Assembly (NCBI GenBank): GCA_010015675.1
Contig: ML976989.1
Span: 1,098,314 to 1,162,313 of the forward strand
Source: Byssothecium circinans
Taxonomy: Eukaryota > Ascomycota > Dothideomycetes > Pleosporales > Massarinaceae
Reading direction: 5' to 3'
Length of the DNA stretch: 64,000 bases
Shown: positions 1-10,404 of the stretch, piece after piece
Layout of the letters: each line of letters opens with the position of its first letter
How positions within the stretch are numbered: position 1 is the first letter of the stretch
Position numbers and translations under genes: made by a program
Notes under the pieces: model-generated
Seen by the model: the letters and a program-made list of their open reading frames with translations, nothing else
Databases searched by the model: none
What the model was told of the DNA's origin: nothing

Positions 1-1436
1 CCTTGAATGCAGGGGAGGAGGATCATGACGGAGATGGGGTTGAGGTTCCACATTATGTCGTTCGGGAGGCCGTGGGTTTGCATTTGGCCGGCTTGCGCGA
101 CGAGGTTGTTGCCCATTAAGTCGATGCAGAGGACGAGGGCGGGGAAGGGGATACTGGGTTTTATTAGTGGTGAAAAGAGGGAAGAAAATGACGGGCGTTG
201 AGAGCTTACAAGACCCAGCAGGATTTGAAGACGGCCTTTAGCTCGGCGGGGGAGATGGTTGGAGTGGTTGAAGAGGATGTTGCGGGTTGGCCTGCTACTT
301 CGGGGGACGTTTGAATTGGCTTGCGGTAGATGAGTGCTTTCAAGGCCTTGGGGAGGACGTTTCCACTTGGTGGGTTATGCACTGCACATCTGTGAGTAAA
401 GTTCATATCTGAAAACATATATCCGCTTACCATAACGCTTTCGACCACCCATCAGTACGGCAGCTGAAACTGATACTGAGCACAATGGGACCAGAAAGGC
501 AAAGCGAAAGCCTGCAGTCTTCTCAACGAACGTGGTGATGATACCCGCAAGACCTCCAACGTTTGTCATCCTATCACAGTAAGCAATGCGGCGCTCAGAG
601 ATCTAACAGTCTTAATAGATAAGACATACCAGTAATTGACGTTGTAAATGTATTCAATGGTCATCTCGCGACTCGTCATGACTTTCTCGCCGCTCTTTAG
701 TGTGATAATCCGTCCCTCTTCGACCGTGTATTGGTCCGCTACTCGTAGTCAGTGAACGCATACAGGTGGCGTGCATCAAATGCGCACGTACTCACGAAAG
801 TGACCAAATTGGGTCTCGTGCATCCGACACCCAGTCCCAGTAGGACCATAGTTAAGATAAATCCTGCAAGGCCTCCAGTGCCGTGGACCTCTTGCGAATA
901 CGCAGTGCCAAAAAGGATTGACAGTGCTACGAGGTCCAAACTAACATCAGTGTCAGCACGCGAAAGTAAGAGCACTTGAGTCACTGAAATACCCAAAGCC
1001 AATTTGAATCACCTGAAACCGCCCTAACCAGCAATCCGCCAGCACAGCTCCCATAATCGGAGTGAGGTAATTAGTGAACAAGAAGGCATAGCTACAAGCA
1101 ACAGCCACGGTCTGTCCAAGGCCTAGTGCTCCCGGTCTTGTTGGATTGTTAGGAGGATTTTGGACGTAGTTCTCTGTTCTGCTGTCAGCCTCTCTTCTCT
1201 CGCAACGTTCATTGCGGTGGTGTTACGGCGAAGAAGTGGAACGTACGAAACGGTGCCGAAACCCCATAAAAGCTCGCCCTCTCCAGAAAAATGACCACGT
1301 TGATCAACCACACATTAAGCGGCACAGCACCACGCACAGTGCGCAATTTCTCTTCCTCTTCATCCATCACGGCCACTTCTTGAGTCGGCAGCGCCTCCTT
1401 CTCTTGCTTTGCGCCTGTTTCGTGATTGACGCTCAT
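1..1436 (-). CDS. PTR2/POT-family proton-coupled peptide transporter, 3' end cut by window
   Basis: Membrane importer of di- and tripeptides driven by protons (POT/PTR2, major facilitator superfamily). The ATG at 1436 opens a hydrophilic acidic N-terminus, followed by the family signature LERASFYGVSAPF. Later exons on the minus strand carry ENYVQNPPNNP..RPGALGLGQ (about 1030-1175), then TPIMGAVLADCWLG, then LLGLGVGCTRPNLVTFV (about 800-860). The next blocks are DQYTVEEG and MTNVGGLAGI (about 540-740). This block order matches fungal PTR2 proteins. At least five exons are needed; joins were inferred from GT/AG signals and I did not fix each boundary. The C-terminal helices lie beyond base 1. 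The GC in LGVGCTRPN differs from the more usual GG and K at those positions. Confidence 0.88.
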
Positions 1437-2317
1437 GGCTGGCGTCGACTTTGAAGCAAATGAGTCAAGAATTCAATCTCGATTTTTCGGCCCCGAGATT
1501 GGATTCTTGAGGGAATCGCTTCTCTAAGACAAGCTTACCACCACGCCGTTGCCAAGAGAGTGAAGAACCTATTTCGGGAAGGTGGCACACCAAGTTACTG
1601 GGGTTGATCTTGCGACACCTTTCCAATGGGGATGCGGGAGTGAGACCAACACAACCTAGGATCGATTTGCAAACAGTGGGTTGGTGGCTCGTTGCATGAA
1701 TTCCATCAATCACCGCCAGGTCGCTCAGACACGGCTCAAGAATTGGGGAAGAGGCCATGTGAATACCATGGTCCCGTCTGAGTGAATACTTGTTAATATG
1801 TATCGACCGATAAGGAAGCATTTGTTGGGCTTCGGAATGCGGCTCAGTGCCGCGCTTGGACAGCCTAGGAATAGGCGATATGTGCGTGTTATCGTAGATC
1901 CCCGACTGCGGGTCGCAAGTCATATATTGTCTCGTACGTAAAGTGTTCGAGGCTTAGAAGCCTGCAGTTGCGGCGAATTGGGATCAGAATGGCACAGCTG
2001 CAATTACGACACGACGTTTATCGTCTAGCTGTTGTAATTAGAATTTAGCCAAGACTGCACAAATGCGGGTGTTTGGATCATTCAGAGACCTCTGCGTTTT
2101 CTTACAATAAAATCTTCCTCACTCCATCTATTGCCTTTTCATCAGACAGCAAGATAATCACAGCCTTAACCTCCTGCACTCCCATCAACTATTGAAGCCC
2201 CATTCGTTGGACGGGCGACGACATCTAACGTAAGCCTTTGCCACCTTCGAGATGAAAATTGATTGCTACTATACACATAAACCCTATCATCGCACCGGTG
2301 CACACACCTTAATCGTC
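1437..2317. other. Intergenic, no supported gene
   Basis: Space between the divergent end of the transporter gene and the 3' end of the T5orf172 gene. A 152-codon open frame on the minus strand (1465-1923) has no recognisable domain and no splice context, so I treat it as chance. CT-rich stretches near 2090-2220 may be promoter or UTR of a neighbour. Confidence 0.5.
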
Positions 2318-3913
2318 TTACTCACCACTGGCACCACCACCCCTCTCCGCCCAATCAACCCACCGCTTAATCACCTCATCCACGCCCTTGACACCCTCAC
2401 TGCTAGCATCCACCTCAAACCACTCCCTATGCTCCTTGCCACAAGCATCACACTTCTTCATAACGCGCTTCTCGCCCAGCTCAAGATGGATGAGCCGCTC
2501 AACACGATGCGCATGCGGCACTTTCCTCACGCCCTCGGAAACGCGCCGCCCTGGATCTGATGGTCGTTGATTGTTGTACGACTGCTGGCCGGAGTTCGCA
2601 GGCGATGCATTGGGCGAGGGAGTCGGTGAAGGTGTCGAGGGAACGTAAGGGTAGTAGCGCACGAGAGAGAGACTGTAGCCGCATTGGCGGGTCCACTCGT
2701 TCATTCGACGCGTCACGTTGCTTGCACGGCCAATCTTGAGAAGGATTGTGTTCTTGTCGAGACTATCGGCGGCGTTTGAAGCGGAGCGTTGGCGCGTTGT
2801 ATCGGAACGAGGTCGCTGTGTGTGCTTTACCGAGTACTGGCGTAGTACGTCTGAAGTTCTTCGTTTCTGTTCGGGACGTGAGGGGGGTGCGAGCAGTGTG
2901 GATGCTGTTGACGATGGCGCTGGTCCAAGTGATTCTGGTGTTAGCCAGAAGATGTAGATGTAGCCCTCTTCGTCGTGCTGAGAGATGGGTTTTGACATCT
3001 CCGTGAGAAGGGTGGATGCTAACTGAGATGGCAGAGTCTTGGGGATGTAGGAGAGAGTCGTCGGTGTTTCTGACGGACGTAACGACGTCTTGTTGACAGG
3101 TCGAGCAGTCTTGTCTCCCAAAGGCTTCCGAGGCGGTGTGCGGCTCTGTGGTCGAGGTGCTGATGCAGGGAATGAGGCGGGTGCGGTGCCATTCGGACGG
3201 CTCGGCGAAGGCTGGGGTCGCAGGAAGTCGTCGACATTTTGATTTGTAGTCATCGCAGGTTGTTGATTCGGATAACGCTTCTTATGCCGAACAACCTCCA
3301 CATAATCATCGTCCGCCTCGCCGCAGCATAATGACGCCCAGAATGAAGGCTTCTTGCGTTGCGGTTGTGCTGCCGGTCGTTGGCTTGAGTGTTTCTGTTG
3401 CGCCATCAAGTCGCTCGGCACGGACATGAGTGGCCCTTGGACATTATCCCACGTCGGCGGTCTGTTGATCCTCCGCGGTGGCCGATTCCCAGGCGTTGTG
3501 CCATTCTGACGACTCTGCCTCCTCTTCCTCCGTTCTGCTGACGCCTGCGTCTGTGTCTGTGAAGGTTCCTCAATATCTAGCACGCCCAGCCGTGCGACCA
3601 GTGTATCGATACTACTCCTCTCCTTCAATGGATAGAGTTGTGTATCCTGCCCCCCAACACCGGGCCCATTTGTAGCCGCCAATCGCTCTGCCTGGTCTTT
3701 GTGCTGCCAGCAAAAGTATGCCGCTGCGCCCGTCTCTTCCTCATCGCTGTCGCTTACGACAGATACCACAGCTAGAACTCCATTATCGGCTTTCGCGTCG
3801 ATAGCTCTACGGCAGGGTCGGCCTGACTTGGTGATGCCTTTGCACGTTGTCGCGGGGTTTCTCGAGTCCGATCGCGGAATTAGAGATTCGGGGGTACGTC
3901 CAGTGAAGGCCAT
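2318..3913 (-). CDS. T5orf172 (MUG113-type, GIY-YIG-related) domain protein
   Basis: Single-exon protein of 531 residues starting at the ATG at 3913. Residues about 24-71 hold a small Cys/His module: CKGITKSGRPC, then FCWQH, which may bind zinc. Residues about 100-310 are low-complexity, rich in Pro, Ser and Arg, with a short CC in WASLCCGEA. Residues about 315-520 form the T5orf172 domain, related to GIY-YIG nucleases: GYIYIFWLTPES at its start, KIGRASNVTRRMNEW at 393-407, then HRVERLIHLELG, a CDACGKEH pair of cysteines, and REWFEV. The role in fungi is not established; DNA binding or cleavage is inference from the fold. A long Ser/Pro insert (about 420-455) splits the domain. Confidence 0.8.
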   Translation of the reverse strand: MAFTGRTPESLIPRSDSRNPATTCKGITKSGRPCRRAIDAKADNGVLAVVSVVSDSDEEETGAAAYFCWQHKDQAERLAATNGPGVGGQDTQLYPLKERSSIDTLVARLGVLDIEEPSQTQTQASAERRKRRQSRQNGTTPGNRPPRRINRPPTWDNVQGPLMSVPSDLMAQQKHSSQRPAAQPQRKKPSFWASLCCGEADDDYVEVVRHKKRYPNQQPAMTTNQNVDDFLRPQPSPSRPNGTAPASFPASAPRPQSRTPPRKPLGDKTARPVNKTSLRPSETPTTLSYIPKTLPSQLASTLLTEMSKPISQHDEEGYIYIFWLTPESLGPAPSSTASTLLAPPSRPEQKRRTSDVLRQYSVKHTQRPRSDTTRQRSASNAADSLDKNTILLKIGRASNVTRRMNEWTRQCGYSLSLVRYYPYVPSTPSPTPSPNASPANSGQQSYNNQRPSDPGRRVSEGVRKVPHAHRVERLIHLELGEKRVMKKCDACGKEHREWFEVDASSEGVKGVDEVIKRWVDWAERGGGASGE

Positions 3914-4340
3914 GTTGACTCGAGTGATTATGTGTGTGTATAAGAGAAACTAGAGAGCTAGCGATGAGAGAATGGACTGTTAGCAATAAATACTGCTCTC
4001 TCGTTTCAGTCGGTGAATTGCCTAGGGGAGTGCACCGTCACGCACACACGTCACCGCAGAATATGGCGTTGAAGGAAGGGGAACCAATGATCAAACAAAT
4101 CTCCACATTTTGAGGCTATGTATATGCTTGAAGCGACCATCGTCGCCTTACAATAATGGAGGTCAAAAAAACAAGAGGGCGGGATCCGGAGAGGTTGACT
4201 AGCGCACCAGCCACATGCACTGCCACATGGCGGAGGGCGCTAAACCCACTCAAGTCTTAGCGCTATAACCGCTACACGACGAAAAGCCCAACATAACCAC
4301 AACGAATGAATGAAACGCAATTAAAAAAACAGTAAATCTT
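3914..4340. other. Promoter-side spacer between T5orf172 gene and tRNA
   Basis: Holds the presumed 5' UTR and promoter of the minus-strand T5orf172 gene. The tRNA 3' end lies to the right, and an A-run at about 4323-4330 may act as the polymerase III terminator on the minus strand. No coding signal was seen. Confidence 0.4.
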
Positions 4341-4430
4341 GCATCGGCCGGGAATCGAACCCGGGGCTAGCCGACAATCACGACTTCAAAGTCTTGGCAA
4401 CGGCTAATTTTACCACTAAACCACCGATGC
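4341..4430 (-). tRNA. tRNA-Gly(GCC) with about 20-nt intron
   Basis: Read on the minus strand, the ends GCATCGG and CCGATGC make a perfect seven-pair acceptor stem. The D region TGGTTTAGTGGTA fits the A box, and GGTTCGATTCC fits the B box. The T stem CCGGG/CCCGG and the anticodon stem AGCCG/CGGCT pair fully. The loop places GCC as anticodon. About 20 bases (plus strand 4375-4394) sit between positions 37 and 38, the canonical site of nuclear tRNA introns. Removing them gives a 70-base body, the normal size for tRNA-Gly before CCA addition. Confidence 0.93.
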
Positions 4431-5329
4431 TGACGTCATCAACCACTGCTGCGGTGGAAGCAAAGTCGCTCAGCGACTTGCTCGATGAGTTTTTCATCAT
4501 TTTTGAAGTATATATACATATATAAATGACGGAGAAAGGTTAGCAAGTGCTAGGTTGAACAGTGGGCGGGGCGGTCAAGATTTTCTTAGCGGATATGCAA
4601 CCTGCGGTCTAGATCTGTGTGCTGCATCCTATCAGGGTTCGATGTTACCCCACAGGTCCGGGATCTCATAAATACTCTGTCAATTCGTCTTGGGGAGATG
4701 CCGCCTCTCATACTCTATTCTATATTATAAAGGAGCTATTGCGGGCTCATTACTTCCCTGCATTGTTTTCCAAGAGTAATTTCCGTAACAACGATTTCTT
4801 GTTTACTGTTTTGCACTCCATTGTGGACACATCCGAGAGCGATACAATGCGGTGCACTTTATCTGAAAAGTCGAATGTCACGAGACTTCCCGCGATCACT
4901 CTGCCACGAAATGACATGAGGCCGGCTTCGCTACCAATGTTGATAGAGATGATTCCTCGCCTTTCAAGCTGGGTTGAATTTACTCACCTTATGGGAAATG
5001 GACGCAAAATCGAGTTTGTTCAACTGGCATTGGTGGCCGGGTAAAATTAGCCGTTGCTGTGCAAGCGAGCAAAGCCGCGATGGTGAAAGGCAAGACAGCG
5101 CATTTCCCCGAGGACAACATCACGATCAATACCAACAAATCTCGCTATGATAGCTTTCTAGTCCTAAAAAGAAGCAAAAGTGGTATAACAAATGATATCT
5201 ACAGCGCGAATTTCAAAACCCCCAACATAATAGGCAACAAGCCAACGCAAGTCTAACCATCGCCAAAGAAACAGCGCGCGGCGCAAAAGAAGAAAAACAG
5301 AACCACATCAACACAACAACACACACAAT
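4431..5329. other. Intergenic, no supported gene
   Basis: AT-richer stretch after the tRNA. A 141-codon open frame at 4619-5044 on the plus strand begins at a non-ATG codon and shows no known domain. It could be decayed mobile DNA or chance; nothing supports a gene call. Confidence 0.4.
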
Positions 5330-6446
5330 TTACCATGCAATACCCTCCGCATCCTTCGCCGCACCTGGGCTACCCTTACCGTTGACACAGCGGGCAAGCG
5401 GGCTCTTCGTGCGCTTCGTAAGCTCGCGCTTCTCCGCCGCGTCGCCGTGGTCGGCCCTCATCTCATCGACCATGTCGTCGATAGCTTGTTCGACCTCAGC
5501 AGGCAGGACAATGTCATCCGGGTTCACGACGCCCAAGTCCGCCTCAGTCTGGTTGCCAGCAGCACCCAAGACGTCACGCTTAGCAGCATTGCCCCCCGCA
5601 CGCGACCAGTAGGTGAATTCATTAGAGCCGTCAGGCGACATAGCCATGATCTGCTCGACTTTCTTGCCAAAGCCACCGAGCTGGAGCTGCGGAAACTCGA
5701 CCGTGTACCAAATACCATCCTTGCGAAGGGCGTTAAACTTCTTGTTCGTGGCCGAGACCTGTTTGTCCATGACGGTGGCGAAGCCATCGCACTGGAAAGC
5801 CATGGCGCGGGACATGTTGGCGAAGTATTTGCGCATCGCGTCGCCGGCTTTGTTGGCGGCCATGATGCAGCGGAGCGGGTTGCGCTTCGCTCGGGAGTTG
5901 TCGTAGAGGGACTTGTCCCACATGTCCTGTAATCGTGTTAGTTCATGGTCTGCGAACGAGGTACAGTCCAGCGTCAAATGCCTGGAAACGCTTTCCACGG
6001 TTTTGACGGGGGAAAGAGGATGGAGAGGACGTACCCAAATAGTAGAGTAGCCGTGCGAGCGTCCGTATTTGGCGGCGGTCGCACTTAGATGCCTCGTGTA
6101 AAACAGGCACTTTCCCGGCTTAGGTTTCTCGCACATGTTGGCAATGAACCACTGAAGGGGTTAGCTGGTCATACAACGACGTTGATCTCTAAGAACATAC
6201 CGAGCTGGTGTACTTCGAGATAGGGTCGCATTTGACTTCGTTGGGCTCCTTCTTGGGTTGCTGCTTGGCTTTTGGTGGCGGGTTTGTCTTCTTCGGCAGC
6301 GGCTTGGGCTTAGGGGTAACTCTACCCTTCTTTGCTCGTTTCGCTCGTGCTTCGAGGGCATTATGCGGGGCCTCGGGTTCGATTTGCAGGGCATTGATGA
6401 GGGTGATGATGGAAAATACCATCATGATAAGGGATTGGTACCTCAT
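5330..6446 (-). CDS. Predicted secreted six-cysteine protein of unknown function
   Basis: Inferred exons 6446-6201, 6151-6035 and 5926-5330 give 319 residues. Both introns have good fungal signals: GTATGT with CTAAC...CAG, and GTACGT with CTAAC...ACAG. The second intron is 108 bases and in frame, so the open frame runs through it. The start gives a hydrophobic signal peptide (MRYQSLIMMVFSIITLINA), then a Lys/Pro-rich stretch with dibasic sites (AKRAKK, PKPKPLPKK) that resemble Kex2 processing sites. The mature part has six cysteines (KCDP, MCEK, KCLF, RCIM, QCDG, RCVN) and NMS and NQT sequons. No known family was recognised. Secretion is inferred; a cell-wall or effector-like role is only one possibility. 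Confidence 0.7.
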
Positions 6447-8667
6447 GATGGGTGGTCGTTTCGCAGAAACACACTAAAAAAGAACGACTGACACGGTAGG
6501 TGTATGGAGATGGTGCTGAAAAAGGAGAGACTGAGAGAAGAGAAAGGGAATGTGAAATGACGTTAAGGTGGAGTAGAGCAAGGGAATTGCCCGCATATGT
6601 ATTCCATGTGTGTTGGTAATGTCCGCTGGTACGGTGGTGTCCTGAAGGCTTGGTCCGGATATAGTCATACTGTTCCCATAGCGAGGAGTAGGAGAGGGTG
6701 GCTAAGACGTGAGACCGTCATCTGGAAGATCCGAAGTCAAGAAGGCGAAGCTATGCAGCCAATGGAATGGGAAGGATTCTCCGCCAGGACCGTACAATAT
6801 CTGACACGACCGACAGCTTAAGGCCGCCGTAACATCTACATGCTAGTCTAGAGTATCGCCAGTATCTTACATTAATACCAATGGACGGTATGGTACTCTT
6901 CCTCAGCGTTTATCCGACATATGACGACAGTGAATACTCGACTTTTGCAGGACTAGTTACTCAAAGTACAAATGCTGAACATTGTGGGTTAAGTGACGGA
7001 ATTATTGCCTGCGTGAGGCAGATGTCGGTGTTCTCGTTTCCGACTGACTGGGACGCCTAAACACGACAAAAGATTCAGGCACGACATCGATAGATAGGGC
7101 GCCCTCAAACGCCAAGGAGCCATTGAGGCTGTGAGTTTTTAAAAAGACGAAATGAGCGCCAATTCTGCTCCTACGTTTGTCAGCGTTCGCTTTCTACTCG
7201 TCAATAAAGCTTTCAAGAAGTACGAGGCTCCGCGAATGTGCGCAGCAATAGGGAGACGATGGATAGTTGGAGGTTGATACTCGTAGGTTACCACAAAACG
7301 GGCAAACGGGCGTAGTCTGGGATGCATCGCTCCTCAGGATTTTCTGGAGGATCACCAAGCTCGTTGATCCTTATATCCACGATAGGAACGCCCTAGAGCT
7401 AGTTAGGGTTTCGGAGTCTGTGTACACAAGACCAGCTGACTTTCATAGCTGAAATAATAGGAGGCCTTATTGCAGTTTTGGGCGTAAATTTCTAGGTTTG
7501 GAATGATGTGAGATTCTCACTGTGAGAATAGGCGCATAATCTCCGGAGACTAAGCCCCACTCTATCGTCGACCGATGGACACGCGACACCTTTCTCCTTC
7601 GTCCTCCGACTGTGAACGGAGGTACAGGGTCCTTGCGGTGTTGTAGGTTCTTCGCAGACCTTGTCGTCAAACGCTGGCACCATTCAAAAGAGAGCATAAA
7701 TCGTGCGTAGTATAAAGACGAAGGTCGCGCACCCCGCACCCAGGCCCACGTCCTGAAAGATAACTGCATCCTGTATCAGTTCCATCCAAGTTTTACACGT
7801 ACGTCGACTCTTGTCCTGCATAGAGGAGCGCTATAGAATCTTCGACTTGCGCATTTCGTTCTCGTGGTGCAATGGCATGCCACCTTCGCCAACACTCGCG
7901 TTGCCAACCCGCTTCAAAGCTGACAAAAGGAGGTACGAAGACGCAACGAAGTTATATATTATGCTTTCGCATCGACTCCAGGATGTCGGCGATGAGGAAG
8001 AGATGGCAAGGGTGAAACTTTGAAATTGTGGAGAGAATAGGTGTGCGGAGAAAGTGAGGTGATCACTCGGAAATCTGTTCATGGGGCCGCTTAAACGTCG
8101 GAGATTACAGCAGCGGCTTCCGCACAGCACATCCCAACCACACACTTCACCTCGCAATTGCAACAACAGATCTCCTTACCAATTTACAGCTTACAGGAAA
8201 GCATGAGCGTCATGGCTCATATGGCCCTCGAATATACATTGACCCAGTCGCCGGCTGCACGTACTTTAGTTCTGGTATACGGAAGCCGGCAGAACGCCTC
8301 CGGTTGAGGCAGTGCCACGATAGCCCGGTCTGCAAAATATCTGCGACTCTGATTCGCAAGGAACCATTTCTTGTCATCCATTCAATGAGCAGCTCTCACC
8401 TCTTGATGCCATGGATGCCTTAGGTCGTGGCTATGAACCCTTCCTAATACCTCACCATCCAGAAGGAGCATCCTAGCGATGCACGAACACCTCGCGGTTT
8501 GCTGCAAAGATATGCAGGAAGCAATGCAAGGCAAGGCATACCGGTGTCCCCACAGCCTTCCCCTATACGAACGAAAATGGCTTCACATTGTACTTTTTGT
8601 AGATGCGACGGGTCTGCTCATCACTCATTCCAAGTCCGCATCTCTTCTCCACATCATTACTCTCATT
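6447..8667. other. Long intergenic region, no supported gene
   Basis: About 2.2 kb without a convincing coding signal on either strand. All open frames are under about 115 codons, overlap each other, and lack recognisable motifs or paired splice sites. The part near 6447-6700 is probably the promoter and UTR of the secreted-protein gene; the part near 8480-8667 extends the kinase-like frame upstream but before its likely ATG. Confidence 0.45.
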
Positions 8668-9897
8668 ATGGGTTCTCCATTCCGACGTCTAACTTGGAGA
8701 TCACCGCGTCTTTCATGTTTCCTGTGCTGTCGAATAATCCTAATCACAATACTGATTTGCTTTCTCCAGCAACAGCACCTGTTTTACAGCTACCGACACG
8801 CCCTATCCGCAAAATACTCACCTACATACTTCAGCAACAATTCCGAGCACTTTCTCTCACAGCCCGGCCATTTGAACGACAATAAAAAGCGACTACAAGA
8901 CGTTTTCCTCGCGAGGCGGCAGGATTGGAAAGTTCTCGGGTCTGGTTGGGAAGGGACCATCTACACCTATCGCGACTCCGTCATCAAGACCTTCAAGACC
9001 GGTCAGAGCCCGCTGCGCAACTGCATACACAGCCAAACGGCGATCAGGTGGCCGACAGAAATACCGGCTTCTTTACATTTTGGGGCGTTGCATGAAGTTC
9101 ACCGGCCAGTAAATGAAACTCCAAAGAACACGAGCGCTGCGCCTCCGGGATTTTTGCCTATTCGGGCATACTTTCAAGCAACCTCTCCGACAACATCTTT
9201 GCTAGAATGGCATCTCGTTACGCCTCTGGTACCTGGAGGCAGCCTAAAGTCGCTTGCCAAACGCATCCATTACAGCCCCACACCCCCTAGTTTCCGCGAT
9301 CTCGACACAAAGTACCGCCCTTCATTTCACCGCCTGCTTGAGACCCTTGACATTATGCATCGAGACGGTTACTGTCATGACGATGTTAAACCCGCCAATA
9401 TTTTTGTACGGGGCGACACCGACTGGGTCCTTGGAGATTTGGGCAATGTCCGCCATGTAGCTCATCCGTACCATGCTTCGCGGATCTGGAGGGAGAACCA
9501 CCAGCTCGCAGATTGCCGGCCTAACGACGTGGTGCGAGCGTTGAAGACATACCTTTACTTCCTTCGCAAGGCCGCACGGGATCGAGACACTTTTGACGCT
9601 GGATTCTTCGAGCGACGGGAGCCTCTGAGCATTCTGTATTGGAGTGTTATGATTGACCCTGAGAACGTGGATGCGCGCTGGCTTCGATCGCTGTCCTTTT
9701 CAACGTCTCCATTGCCGACTCAGAACTCTAATGCACATCCCACAGCATACCTTGACCGGCCCCTCCCAATGTATACGTTCAGGAGCACATTGCGGCGGAG
9801 GGCCGTGAAAGAAACTCTGCGCACAAGTATGAGCGATACTCCTGCAATATTCTGGTCTATTTCGTGGTTGCTTGGACCTCCGGAGAGCCCATGTTGA
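8668..9897 (+). CDS. Membrane-anchored protein kinase-like protein
   Basis: The frame is open from 8479, but the ATG at 8668 is preferred because it puts a transmembrane anchor (LSCFLCCRIILITILICFL) near the N-terminus; the product has 409 residues. The kinase fold is visible: glycine-rich loop LGSGWEGTIYTY, then VIKTFK with the likely ATP-binding Lys, then the hinge-like LVTPLVPGGSLKSL. The catalytic loop reads GYCHDDVKPANIFV and the metal-binding site reads LGDLGNV. HRD is replaced by HDD and DFG by DLG, so activity is uncertain, although Asp, Lys and Asn of the catalytic loop are kept. The layout suggests a type II membrane protein with the kinase domain after the anchor. The substrate is unknown. 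Confidence 0.7.
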   Translation: MGSPFRRLTWRSPRLSCFLCCRIILITILICFLQQQHLFYSYRHALSAKYSPTYFSNNSEHFLSQPGHLNDNKKRLQDVFLARRQDWKVLGSGWEGTIYTYRDSVIKTFKTGQSPLRNCIHSQTAIRWPTEIPASLHFGALHEVHRPVNETPKNTSAAPPGFLPIRAYFQATSPTTSLLEWHLVTPLVPGGSLKSLAKRIHYSPTPPSFRDLDTKYRPSFHRLLETLDIMHRDGYCHDDVKPANIFVRGDTDWVLGDLGNVRHVAHPYHASRIWRENHQLADCRPNDVVRALKTYLYFLRKAARDRDTFDAGFFERREPLSILYWSVMIDPENVDARWLRSLSFSTSPLPTQNSNAHPTAYLDRPLPMYTFRSTLRRRAVKETLRTSMSDTPAIFWSISWLLGPPESPC

Positions 9898-10404
9898 AAG
9901 AAAATTACCATTCCTATTTTGTTCACAGCAGAACAGATCGCTATGTCGTTCGGTGCTGCGGTGCATGACTCAACGAAAGTTTCCTACTTGAGCCCTTACC
10001 TAGTAATCGCCTATAATGTGTAATTGAATCTTCTATTTTATGTCATATCTTTCTCCCTCAGTCATCTTATTCAAGCGGTGTTGATTTTGCACTACCAAAT
10101 GTCTGCTTAATCTCTATCTCTTAACTTGCCTACCCGTGGTACAAGTATGCATTCTGTTCGTCTGGGAGTTTGCCCAGGAATCGTCGCTTATTGGCAAACC
10201 CTCGATGAGTTCTCCAGAATTCGAGCACCAGCGTTGACGTCATTTCACAAAGTCTCTCCCCCAGAATTATGTTTGCTCTGGCACCTGGGTTGCGTTTGCA
10301 AGGTCACGTGTGAGTTCGGCTGCCCACAGCGCCCACTCTTTTTTCGCACCTCAACTGCTACAAACTGCGCTGCCTGAGCTCTCCAGCAGTCCCACAACAC
10401 CAAC
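9898..10404. other. Intergenic between kinase-like gene and broken F-box-like gene
   Basis: Contains the 3' UTR of the kinase-like gene and the presumed promoter of the next gene. A GTGAGT at about 10309 could be an intron donor for an upstream exon of the next gene, but no partner exon is convincing. Confidence 0.35.

Noticed and set aside
4619..5044. 141-codon open frame as a gene
   Set aside because: Starts at a non-ATG codon, has no motif or splice context, and lies next to a tRNA where mobile-element debris is common.
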